Origin: Hydrogenophaga sp.
Lineage (GTDB): Bacteria; Pseudomonadota; Gammaproteobacteria; Burkholderiales; Burkholderiaceae_C
Direction of reading: 5' to 3'
DNA length: 44,549 bases
Assembly (NCBI RefSeq): GCF_030158645.1
Contig: NZ_JAOASO010000094.1
Location: 1 to 44,549 of the forward strand
A program made the position numbers and the translations under genes. Positions 25,129 through 33,017 of the stretch are shown in pieces. Under the pieces are notes generated by a model, which did not search any database, was not told the origin of the DNA, and saw nothing but the letters and a program-made list of their open reading frames with translations. Positions within the stretch are counted from its first letter, which is position 1, and the number at the start of each line of letters is the position of its first letter.

Positions 25129-26222
25129 CATCAGTTCGTTTGATGAAGCCCTACATCAGCTTTGACGAAGTTGAAGCCGATTTTCGCGAGGTGTTCGCCT
25201 CCGGCATGTTTACACGTGGTGACCATGTTGAGGCATTTCGCAAAGAGTTGGCAGTGTTCACTGGTGCCAAACACGTACACATGGCCACTTCAGCCACCAC
25301 GGCCCTGTGGGTCTGTCTCAAGATGCTGCAGATTGGCCCCGGCGACGAAGTGATCGTGTCGGACTTTTCTTTCCCCGCCACGGCCAATGTGGTGGAAGAC
25401 GTGGGAGCCACGCCCATTTTTGCAGACGTGTCGCGTGAAACTTTCAACATGCTTCCCGAAACACTGGAAGCCCTGCTCACCCCGAAAACCAAGGCTGTGA
25501 TTTTTGTGGACGCTCTGGGCAATCCATCCGGTCTGCACGCGATCAGTGCGCTGTGCCGCAGCAAAGGCATTCCGCTCATTGAAGACGCAGCCTGCGCGAT
25601 TGGGAGTTCTGAGGCGGGTCGGCATTGCGGCTCCATCGCGGATCTGACATGTCTCAGTTTTCACCCGCGAAAATTGATCAGCACCGGGGAAGGCGGCGCC
25701 ATCACCACCGACAACGACGACTGGGCGAAGTGGCTGGATACCAAACTCGCGCACGGAGCTCACGGTATGAAGGGAGTCGCGCTCGATTTCGTGGACTTCG
25801 GATACAACTTCCGCCTCCCCGAGCTCCAGGCTGTGATGGGACGAAAGCAGTTGGCAAAGATTGAGGCCATCGTGAACGAGCGCAACGAGGTCCGGGATGC
25901 GTACAGGACACTGTTGGAACCCATGGGCTTTGTCGTCCAGAAGGTTTCTGCCGATGTGCGTCACAACGTCCAGTCGATGGTATTCACAGTTCCCATGGGT
26001 TGCAATCGAAATGACCTGATCGCTGCACTGAAAGTGCGCGGCGTCGAGTCGACCATCGGGACCTACGCCATGAGTGCCACCACATACTACGCGTCTAAGT
26101 ACAAAGTTAAAAACCCCAATTCACATTGGCTCGAAGCGAACACCATCACCTTGCCTTGTTACGCGGGCGTGGATACGAAACTTGTCAGCGACTCAGTTCG
26201 AGACGCGCTTGCCATCCTGTGA
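25125..26222 (+). CDS. DegT/DnrJ/EryC1/StrS aminotransferase (second, presumed C4)
   Basis: This 365-residue PLP enzyme has MKPYISFDEVEADFREVFASGMFTRG at the N-terminus, ATSATTALWVCLKMLQIGPGDEV, EDAACAIGSS, and SFHPRKLISTGEGG with the PLP Lys at residue 183. It differs clearly from the first aminotransferase of the locus (YPAKVLGAAG), so it is not a recent duplicate. The coupled SDR upstream and acyltransferase downstream suggest it aminates a 4-keto sugar nucleotide. The product could be a 4-amino-4,6-dideoxy sugar, or a 4-amino pentose if the SDR is a decarboxylase. Confidence 0.87.
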   Translation: MTSVRLMKPYISFDEVEADFREVFASGMFTRGDHVEAFRKELAVFTGAKHVHMATSATTALWVCLKMLQIGPGDEVIVSDFSFPATANVVEDVGATPIFADVSRETFNMLPETLEALLTPKTKAVIFVDALGNPSGLHAISALCRSKGIPLIEDAACAIGSSEAGRHCGSIADLTCLSFHPRKLISTGEGGAITTDNDDWAKWLDTKLAHGAHGMKGVALDFVDFGYNFRLPELQAVMGRKQLAKIEAIVNERNEVRDAYRTLLEPMGFVVQKVSADVRHNVQSMVFTVPMGCNRNDLIAALKVRGVESTIGTYAMSATTYYASKYKVKNPNSHWLEANTITLPCYAGVDTKLVSDSVRDALAIL

Positions 26223-26253
26223 TGAATGCGCTGGAGAATCACCCTACTGACCT

Positions 26254-26787
26254 ATGCCACCCCTTCTACATGACCTGAAGACTTTCTGGCTCGCCCGCCG
26301 GCGCGACCTTCACACCCAGTTCAACCGGACGCTTCCATTTGGCGACTACGTCGTGGATCGATGGGAGAAGGCGAGAGAACTGGGGTTTGGTGAAGGCGCT
26401 TCGGTCTACGACAGCAGTGTAATTTTGGGCGACGTGAAGGTAGGGAACCACACATGGATCGGCCCGTTCACGCTTCTAGATGGCTCCGGTGGCTTGGAGA
26501 TAGGCTCCCATTGCTCAATTTCTGCGGGAGTGCAGATCTATTCGCACGACACGGTTCGCAGATCCATCAGCGGAGGTGTTGAGCCGATCCAACAAGCGCG
26601 CACAAGTATTGGTTCGAACTGTTACCTGGGTCCCAATGTCGTGGTAGCCAAAGGCGTCACCATTGGTGACAGTGTCGTAGTTGGCGCTAACAGCCTCGTG
26701 CTTACGGACATTCCTTCGGGTTCCAAAGCTTTCGGTACTCCTTGTCGAGTTGTGGGCCCGTCGGACAGAAATGCGAGGAAAACTTGA
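26254..26787 (+). CDS. Hexapeptide-repeat (LbH) acyltransferase
   Basis: The protein has 177 residues. About 50 N-terminal residues form a helical leader ([36 protein letters not shown]); the remainder is a left-handed beta-helix ([27 protein letters not shown] through [20 protein letters not shown]) with an insertion carrying IYSHDTV, where the His is the likely general base. It follows the second aminotransferase by 31 bases and probably acylates the new amino group. It is unlike the WbpD-like protein at 22687, so the two are likely to act on different positions. Its TGA overlaps the TTG start of hisH2. Confidence 0.83.
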   Translation: MPPLLHDLKTFWLARRRDLHTQFNRTLPFGDYVVDRWEKARELGFGEGASVYDSSVILGDVKVGNHTWIGPFTLLDGSGGLEIGSHCSISAGVQIYSHDTVRRSISGGVEPIQQARTSIGSNCYLGPNVVVAKGVTIGDSVVVGANSLVLTDIPSGSKAFGTPCRVVGPSDRNARKT

Positions 26788-27395
26788 TCACTGTCATCGA
26801 CTACGGAGCGGGCAATATTGGATCCGTGCTCAACATGATCAAGCATGTGGGTGGCAAGGCGGAGGTTGCACGGGACGCGGAAGGCGTTCTCGCAGCCCAA
26901 AAGATTCTTCTGCCCGGAGTGGGCAGTTTCGACAATGCAATGACACGATTGGCTGCCTTGGGCCTCGTAGAGCCACTGAAGCAGCGCGCAAGGGAAGGCT
27001 TTCCTTTTCTGGGTATTTGCCTGGGCATGCAACTGCTGGCCAACGGGAGCGAGGAAGGCACGATGGCGGGACTCGGGCTGATTGCAGGCAAGGTTCGACG
27101 GTTCCGTTTTGAAGGTCAAACAGCTGCTCTCAAAATTCCACACATGGGCTGGAACCGGGTCACACCGGTGATACCTCACGCGCTGACCCAAGGCCTTGAG
27201 CACGATGCACGCTTCTATTTCGTGCACTCCTACTACTTCGACTGTGAGAACCCTGAAGACGTCCTGCTCCAGTCTGAGTACGGACTGTCGTTCACATCCG
27301 GCGTCCAGCGAGGCAACGTCATGGGGCTTCAGTTCCATCCGGAAAAGAGCCACCGCTACGGCATGCAGCTGATCAAGAATTTTGTCGGGATCTGA
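26784..27395 (+). CDS. hisH2: HisH-type glutamine amidotransferase subunit (HisH2)
   Basis: The protein has 203 residues and belongs to the class I glutaminase HisH family: [11 protein letters not shown] at the start, [11 protein letters not shown], nucleophile elbow [10 protein letters not shown] (C79), and FHPEKSH with H185 and E187 completing the triad, so glutaminase activity should be intact. With HisF2 and the WbpG-type protein it should deliver ammonia to a sugar N-acetyl group. The start is TTG at 26784 in a TTGA overlap with the preceding stop, supported by AGGA just upstream and by alignment with the usual HisH N-terminus. Confidence 0.92.
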   Translation: MITVIDYGAGNIGSVLNMIKHVGGKAEVARDAEGVLAAQKILLPGVGSFDNAMTRLAALGLVEPLKQRAREGFPFLGICLGMQLLANGSEEGTMAGLGLIAGKVRRFRFEGQTAALKIPHMGWNRVTPVIPHALTQGLEHDARFYFVHSYYFDCENPEDVLLQSEYGLSFTSGVQRGNVMGLQFHPEKSHRYGMQLIKNFVGI

Positions 27396-27396
27396 G

Positions 27397-28158
27397 ATGC
27401 TGTCCACCCGATTGATGCCCTGCCTGCTCATGAGCAACGGCGCTCTGGTCAAAACCGTCCGCTTCAAGGAGGGTCCGTACGTAGGCGACCCCGTGAATGC
27501 GGTCCGCATCTTCAACCAGAAGGAAGTCGACGAACTGATCCTGCTGGACATTCACGCCACCACGCAAAGCCGTGGAATCGACTTCGACACGTTGGAAAAG
27601 GTCGTCAGCGAGTGCTTCATGCCCATTTGCTACGGAGGCGGTGTGCGTACCATCGAGGAGATGAGGCGTCTGTACGCACTGGGTATTGAAAAGATCGCGC
27701 TGGGGGCTGCCGCGTTCGAGGTGCCCAATCTCGTTCAAGAGGCAGCACGCGAGTTTGGCTCGCAGGCGGTGGTGGTGACGCTCGACGTGAAAAAGGCCTT
27801 GCTGGGGAAGCTTACGGTGCGCACGCGCAACGGTACCCGCGACACCAAGGTGTCGCCACTCGATGCGGCCCGTGAATTCGAAGCAAAGGGCGCTGGAGAG
27901 ATCCTGCTGTATTCAATTGACCGCGACGGAACATGGTCCGGCTTCGATCTCAAAGTGATCGATTCGGTCAGCCGCGGCGTGGGCGTGCCGGTGGTGGCCA
28001 CGGGTGGTGCGGGTTCTCTGCAGGACATCAAGGCCGCCGTGAAAGAAGCGGGTGCATCAGCCGTTGCGATTGGCAGCATGGCCGTGTTCCAGGGCAAGGA
28101 CCTGGGTGTCCTGATCAAGTTTCCGGCCCGCAAAGACCAAGACGCATTGTTTGAATAA
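27397..28158 (+). CDS. hisF2: HisF-like barrel protein for sugar amidination (HisF2)
   Basis: This 253-residue (beta-alpha)8 barrel is related to imidazole glycerol phosphate synthase. The N-terminal HisF motif normally reads PCLD; here it is MPCLLMSNGALVKT, so the catalytic Asp11 of true HisF is Leu. The second Asp region is kept (VVTLDVKK), as are IDRDGTWSGFDL and the phosphate-binding GGAG. This pattern is what I associate with HisF2 proteins of polysaccharide loci, which channel ammonia but do not make imidazole. It lies directly between hisH2 and the amidotransferase gene. Confidence 0.9.
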   Translation: MLSTRLMPCLLMSNGALVKTVRFKEGPYVGDPVNAVRIFNQKEVDELILLDIHATTQSRGIDFDTLEKVVSECFMPICYGGGVRTIEEMRRLYALGIEKIALGAAAFEVPNLVQEAAREFGSQAVVVTLDVKKALLGKLTVRTRNGTRDTKVSPLDAAREFEAKGAGEILLYSIDRDGTWSGFDLKVIDSVSRGVGVPVVATGGAGSLQDIKAAVKEAGASAVAIGSMAVFQGKDLGVLIKFPARKDQDALFE

Positions 28159-28165
28159 ATACTCC

Positions 28166-29302
28166 ATGGCAAAACACATCTGCTCCCGCTGCATCTACGA
28201 CGAGAAGGTCCCCAACATCAGCTTTGACGGCGAAGGAGTGTGCAACTACTGCCGGCAGATCGATGGCCTGGAGCAGGAGTACCCGACCGGCGTGGACGGC
28301 GCGGCCCGCCTTCAGCAGCTCGTCGACGACATGAAGGCTGCCGGCCGAGGAAAGAAATACGACGCCATCATCGGCGTCAGTGGTGGCTGCGATTCCTCGT
28401 ACCTGGTGCACCAGATGAAGGAGGTCCACGGGTTGCGCCTGCTCGCCGCCCACTTTGACAACACCTGGAACTCGACGATCGCCACAGAGAATATCCACAA
28501 CGTGCTGGAAAAATTGGGCGTGGATCTCTTCACCATCGTGGTGGACAACAAGGAGTACGACGATCTTTATCGCTCCTTCTTCAAGGCGGGCGTCAAAGAC
28601 CTAGAAACCCCAACCGACATCGGACTTGCGACGACCTTGTACAAGGCCGCAGAGAAATTCGGTATCAAGTACATGATCGAGGGACATTCGTTTCGCACAG
28701 AGGGTGTGGCGCCACTGGGCTGGATCTACATGGACGGGAAATACATTCAGTCCGTTCATCAACAGTTCGGCAAGGTGCCCATGAAGACATTCCCCAACCT
28801 ATGGTTGCGGGACCAATTGAAATGGATGCTTTTCGGCGGCATCAAGAAGATCCGCCCTTTGTACTTCATGGACTATGACAAGGAAGCTGCCAAGTCACTG
28901 TTGACCGAAAAGTACGGCTGGCAATGGTACGGCGGACACCATCTCGAGAATCGGTTCACCGCCTTCTATCACAGTCATTTTCTACCCACCCGCTGGGACA
29001 TCGATTTCCGGATCGCTGGATATTCCGCCTACTGCCGCAATGGCTGGATGACACGCGAAGAGGCACTTCGTCTGATGGACGAGCCGCCGCACATCGAGGC
29101 CGGACTGGTGGACTTCGTCAAGAAGCGTCTGGGCTTTTCGGACGACGAGTTCCGGCAATTGATGACGATGCCCAAGAAAACGTACCGGGACTACCGCACG
29201 TACAAGAAGACGTTCGAGCGGATGCGCCCCTTCTTCTGGCTCATGTACAAAATGGACCTCATCCCGAAAAGCTTCTATATGAAGTACACGGCCAAGAGCT
29301 GA
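28166..29302 (+). CDS. N-acetyl sugar amidotransferase (WbpG/PseA/LmxM-like)
   Basis: The protein has 378 residues. A Cys-rich N-terminal zinc site (CSRCIYDEKVPNISFDGEGVCNYC) is followed by an ATP-pyrophosphatase P-loop, GVSGGCDSS at residues 70-78. Such enzymes adenylate the N-acetyl oxygen of a sugar nucleotide and replace it with ammonia from HisH/HisF, giving an acetamidino group. The three genes are consecutive here. ATG 28166 was chosen (MAKHICSRC); an in-frame TTG at 28151 overlapping the hisF2 end would add five residues. The exact sugar position modified cannot be read from sequence. Confidence 0.9.
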   Translation: MAKHICSRCIYDEKVPNISFDGEGVCNYCRQIDGLEQEYPTGVDGAARLQQLVDDMKAAGRGKKYDAIIGVSGGCDSSYLVHQMKEVHGLRLLAAHFDNTWNSTIATENIHNVLEKLGVDLFTIVVDNKEYDDLYRSFFKAGVKDLETPTDIGLATTLYKAAEKFGIKYMIEGHSFRTEGVAPLGWIYMDGKYIQSVHQQFGKVPMKTFPNLWLRDQLKWMLFGGIKKIRPLYFMDYDKEAAKSLLTEKYGWQWYGGHHLENRFTAFYHSHFLPTRWDIDFRIAGYSAYCRNGWMTREEALRLMDEPPHIEAGLVDFVKKRLGFSDDEFRQLMTMPKKTYRDYRTYKKTFERMRPFFWLMYKMDLIPKSFYMKYTAKS

Positions 29303-29304
29303 GC

Positions 29305-30357
29305 ATGCCACCCGACAACCGCAAGCCCATACTGCAATATGGCAGTCTGGCAGCATGGCCATATTGGCTCGCCGAAGCGCTCAACGTGCTAGGTCATCCG
29401 TCTATCAATGTCATCCCCGAGGAAACGGATGTGCATGACCTCGACCGGCGCCTGCCTTTTCACGAGGCTATTTGCATCGCCGCCGCCCCTCGCGCGGTGA
29501 AATTCGCACTGCGTGCGGCATTTCTCGCGCGCATCCCGTCCCGGTTTTCCCTGGTGCATTACCACGGGAGCCACCTTCTGCGCGGCAGTCTGCACCACAT
29601 GCTGGAAGGTCGCTATCTGGCCGCTTGCCGCGTGCCGATGCTGATCAGTTTCGGGGGCGGTGATGCGCGCATCGTGGAGTTGGCCAGGGCCCGCAATCCC
29701 TACTTTTACCGGGAGCCTGACCCTGCCAGAGACGACGGAATTCGTGCCTATCTGAAGTCTGTTTCCCGCTACGTGCGATTCGCGGCCACTGACTGTGAAA
29801 TGGCTGAATATGTAGCGCCTTATTTTGAAAAGGTGTTTGTGTTCCGGCAGCCTGTCGATCTCAAACGCTTCGATTTCAAACCACCGAACACCAGCCGGCC
29901 ACCTGTTTTCCTTCACGTTCCCACAGAGCCCAAAGTCAAGGGCACGGAGGAAATCGAGGCCGCCTTCGAACAACTCCGGGCAGAAGGCCATCAATTCGAA
30001 TTCAGAAAACTCCGGCAGCTCAAGCAGTCCGAGTTCTATCGGGAGCTGTCTGCTTGCGATGTGTACGTGGATGAACTGCGTTGTGGATCGCATGGCGTCA
30101 CCGCGGTAGAGGCTATGGCGGCGGGCAAGCCCACCATCACCTACATTCGCTCAGACCTGGTCGAAAAGTACCCGGCAGAAATGCCCCTGGTGAATGCAAA
30201 TCCAGACACGATCACTTCCGTCTTGAGAGGGCTCATCGAAAACCCTCAGCGGCGCGCCAGCCTTGCCTACAAGAGCCGGCAGTATGTCGAGAAGTACCAC
30301 GACTCGCTCGTGGTTGCGCGCGACATGATGGACATCTATCGGCAGATCGGCTCCTGA
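29305..30357 (+). CDS. Glycosyltransferase, GT4-like (GT-B fold)
   Basis: The protein has 350 residues with a two-domain GT-B layout. The C-terminal half shows the donor-site pattern of GT4 enzymes: VFLHVPTEPKVKGTEEIEAAFEQL, then VYVDELRCGSHGVTAVEAMAAGKPTITY, which resembles the EX7E motif (E in DELRC/VEAMAAGKP). A His-Gly-Ser segment (HYHGSHLLRG) lies in the acceptor domain. It begins two bases after the amidotransferase stop. Substrate unknown; a link to the amidinated sugar is suggested only by position. Confidence 0.82.
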   Translation: MPPDNRKPILQYGSLAAWPYWLAEALNVLGHPSINVIPEETDVHDLDRRLPFHEAICIAAAPRAVKFALRAAFLARIPSRFSLVHYHGSHLLRGSLHHMLEGRYLAACRVPMLISFGGGDARIVELARARNPYFYREPDPARDDGIRAYLKSVSRYVRFAATDCEMAEYVAPYFEKVFVFRQPVDLKRFDFKPPNTSRPPVFLHVPTEPKVKGTEEIEAAFEQLRAEGHQFEFRKLRQLKQSEFYRELSACDVYVDELRCGSHGVTAVEAMAAGKPTITYIRSDLVEKYPAEMPLVNANPDTITSVLRGLIENPQRRASLAYKSRQYVEKYHDSLVVARDMMDIYRQIGS

Positions 30358-30365
30358 ACGTCGCC

Positions 30366-31724
30366 ATGCCATCCATGCGCCAAACAATTGCAGCAGGTCT
30401 GAAAGGGATTCCCCAACTCGAGTCTGCTGCGCGGCATTTGAAGGCCACGGTGCCCTACCGGTACAGGCTCGGGCGCCACTTCTTCGAGTGGTACCAGCGT
30501 TTCAAAGAGGCCGAAACATGGTCGCCGGAACAGACGGATGCGTATCAGCAGCAGCAGCTGGTGCGGTTGCTGCAGAAACTCAAGCTGCGCCACCCCACCT
30601 ACCGAGAGATGCTGAAAGGGCACGATGCTGCCCATGCGGCGGCCCATCTCGACTCCGTGTTCCCGGTCCAGACGCGCAGCGGTTTTCGCAATATCCCCAG
30701 TCGGCCGGAACTGGCTTCGAGCCTCTCTCCGGCGAGCACGTCGGGCACCACGGGAAACGCGCTGCAGTTCTTCCATGACGCAGATGACAACCAGCGTGAG
30801 TGGGCGGCCATCTGCCACCAGTGGCGACGGATCGGCTACGACCCGATCACCAGCTGGCGGGCGGAGTTTCGTGGACTCGTGCCCGACGGGCGCATTGTCC
30901 AGAAGTTTCCCGAATACAACATGCTGCGTTGCTCCATCCTCGATCTGGGGCCCGAAAGCGTTCGGCACTACGCAGACGCGTGCCGCCACAACCGCGTCGC
31001 CTTCCTGCATGGTTACCCGAGCGCGCTGGATCTGCTGGCCCGCACCTGTGTCAGGGAAGGCATTCGGTTTGAGGGCATACGGGGCATCATGCTGGCGTCC
31101 GAAATGGTCTACCCGCACCAGACCGAGATGATCGAGCAGGCCTTTCCCGGTGCCAGGCTGATCGCTCACTACGGCAATGCAGAGCGGGTCGCGCTAGGCG
31201 CCTGGTGCGAGACCGAGCGCACTTACCACATGCTGCCGCTGTATTCCAGAATCGAGGTGGAAGAAGATGGCTCGCTGATCGGCACCAATCTGTTCAACGC
31301 GGTCAACCCTTTCATCCGGTACCAGATGTCTGACCGGATCCGCGTAGCGGACCGCAAGGTGTGCCCGGCTTGCGGCAGGTATGCGGACCCGCTTGTGCTT
31401 ACCGTGGATGGCCGTGCGGAAGACTACCTGTACAGCCCGGTGCGGGGTTGGATTCCGCCCGCAATCATCACGTATCCCTTGAAGCATCTGCGCGTGGTGC
31501 GTGAGATCCAGCTGGTGCAGCGCGAGAAAAACGCTGTCGAGTTGCGCTACTGCACCGGCGACAACGCCGATGGCGCGGCCGAAATCGCCGACATTGCAGC
31601 CGGCCTCCAAAGCATCCTGGCAGGCGTGTCCATCGTGCCCGTTCAACACGAATCGCTTAGTCGGGGTGGCACGGGAAAATTCCGCTGGATCCAGAGCGAA
31701 CTGGACCAGCGACTTGATGCCTGA
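30366..31724 (+). CDS. CapK / phenylacetate-CoA-ligase-like adenylate-forming enzyme
   Basis: The protein has 452 residues. The AMP-binding motif STSGTTGN lies at residues 124-131, followed by LASEMVYPHQ and NAERVALGAW (adenylate-forming A3-A5-like region), VRYQMSD-type IRYQMSDRIRVAD and a C-terminal DGRAEDYLYSP hinge. Four cysteine/metal-like residues (CPACGRYAD) precede the hinge. Such CapK-type proteins are common in capsule and O-antigen loci and presumably activate a carboxylic acid for attachment to the glycan or an amino sugar, but no substrate is established. It sits between a glycosyltransferase and the flippase gene. Confidence 0.82.
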   Translation: MPSMRQTIAAGLKGIPQLESAARHLKATVPYRYRLGRHFFEWYQRFKEAETWSPEQTDAYQQQQLVRLLQKLKLRHPTYREMLKGHDAAHAAAHLDSVFPVQTRSGFRNIPSRPELASSLSPASTSGTTGNALQFFHDADDNQREWAAICHQWRRIGYDPITSWRAEFRGLVPDGRIVQKFPEYNMLRCSILDLGPESVRHYADACRHNRVAFLHGYPSALDLLARTCVREGIRFEGIRGIMLASEMVYPHQTEMIEQAFPGARLIAHYGNAERVALGAWCETERTYHMLPLYSRIEVEEDGSLIGTNLFNAVNPFIRYQMSDRIRVADRKVCPACGRYADPLVLTVDGRAEDYLYSPVRGWIPPAIITYPLKHLRVVREIQLVQREKNAVELRYCTGDNADGAAEIADIAAGLQSILAGVSIVPVQHESLSRGGTGKFRWIQSELDQRLDA

Positions 31725-31730
31725 TTGCCC

Positions 31731-33017
31731 ATGAAGGCGCGCTTTCAAAACGGCATCGCCGCGATGATGGCCCGCGGACTCCCGCACGTCATGGTCGCCA
31801 ACATCGCGCAGCAAGGCGTGGCCTTCATTGGGGTTCTGCTGATTGCAAAACTGCTGCCTCCGGACGAATTCGCCTTGGTGCGCATCGCGCTGGCGTATGC
31901 GGCGATCGGGACGGTGCTGGCCGCGGGTGGCATCACAGCCCCCGTGTTGCGGTATTGCGCGGACATTACCATGTCGCTGAGCGAGCGGCGTGCGCTGCTG
32001 GCCGTTGGCATCCGGCGCGTGCTGGTCATCTCTGCAGGGGTCTCTGTCGGCGCACTCGGCCTTTTGCTGGCGTGGCCGATGGACAAGCTGCAGGCCGGCG
32101 TTTTTGCTTCCTATGTCTTGCAACTGCCTGGGTTGGCACTCGCCAGCCTGCTGCTGGTCTATCTTCAGGCCAATCAACAGTTCAAGGCCTTGGCTTTCTA
32201 TCAGGTTGCGATCCGCGTCGTCACCTTGGTACTGACCGTCGGGGCGGTGTACTGGTTCGGGCTGGCGGGATTGCTGGTGGCCGCGTTTGTTACCGCTTAC
32301 CTGATCTGTGTGCCTTTGCTGACCCTGTCCCGCCCGCTGTTCCGTCCGGCAACTGCCGTGGCAGTGCCCGCCGACTTTTCAAGTCTGGCCTTCTACAGTG
32401 TCTTCGGCACCGCCGTGACCGCACTCGGTCAATACGCCGACGTGATCATGCTGGACTTCGTGGGCACGCAGAAGGAGATGATCGCCGTGTACTCGCTGGC
32501 CACGGTGTTCTTTTTTGCTGCCGTGGCGCTCGGCGGCGCCGTTCAAAGTGTGGCGACCCCCATGTTCACCGCCCTTATTCACGACCCGGCGCTATTCAAG
32601 AAACGCCTGGTGCGCTGGTCCACGCTTCTGTCGGTCGCGGCCGTTCCGGTGGCGGTGGGCCTGGTCCTGCTGGCCAAGGCGATTGAAACCTGGTTTCTGG
32701 GCGACAGCTATGCCGGCCTCAGCAACATCCTGGCGATCCTCATGCTCAAGTTCTTTCTGTGGAGCACCTTTGCCGTAGGCGGGGCTGCCTTGGTTGGCGT
32801 GGGTGCCATCAAGCAAGGCGCCTGGATCGCGGTGTTCGCCACCATCCTCACCGTCACCATCGGTCTTCCCCTTTGCGAGCGGTACGGCATCTATGGCGCG
32901 GCCTGGACACAGGTGTTGGTCACCGTCGTGTCTGCCGTTTTGATCTGGTGGGTGCTGGTTGTCGAAACCCGTGCATTGCACAGCCAGGCCTCTCGTGCCT
33001 CTGGCGAAAATGGGTAA
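31731..33017 (+). CDS. Wzx-type oligosaccharide flippase
   Basis: The protein has 428 residues and about twelve predicted membrane helices, with the MATE/Wzx fold pattern. The N-terminus is NIAQQGVAFIGVLLIAKLLPPDEFALVRIALAYAAIG, the usual first repeat of polysaccharide flippases. Wzx proteins move lipid-linked repeat units across the inner membrane. ATG 31731 was preferred to the in-frame TTG at 31725. A second, unrelated-looking flippase-like domain occurs in the 823-residue protein at 39952, so this may serve one of two pathways. Confidence 0.85.
   Translation: MKARFQNGIAAMMARGLPHVMVANIAQQGVAFIGVLLIAKLLPPDEFALVRIALAYAAIGTVLAAGGITAPVLRYCADITMSLSERRALLAVGIRRVLVISAGVSVGALGLLLAWPMDKLQAGVFASYVLQLPGLALASLLLVYLQANQQFKALAFYQVAIRVVTLVLTVGAVYWFGLAGLLVAAFVTAYLICVPLLTLSRPLFRPATAVAVPADFSSLAFYSVFGTAVTALGQYADVIMLDFVGTQKEMIAVYSLATVFFFAAVALGGAVQSVATPMFTALIHDPALFKKRLVRWSTLLSVAAVPVAVGLVLLAKAIETWFLGDSYAGLSNILAILMLKFFLWSTFAVGGAALVGVGAIKQGAWIAVFATILTVTIGLPLCERYGIYGAAWTQVLVTVVSAVLIWWVLVVETRALHSQASRASGENG

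Noticed and set aside
26784-28158. hisH and hisF as histidine biosynthesis genes
   Set aside because: No other his gene is nearby, HisF lacks the first catalytic Asp, and the pair is followed by a sugar amidotransferase gene.
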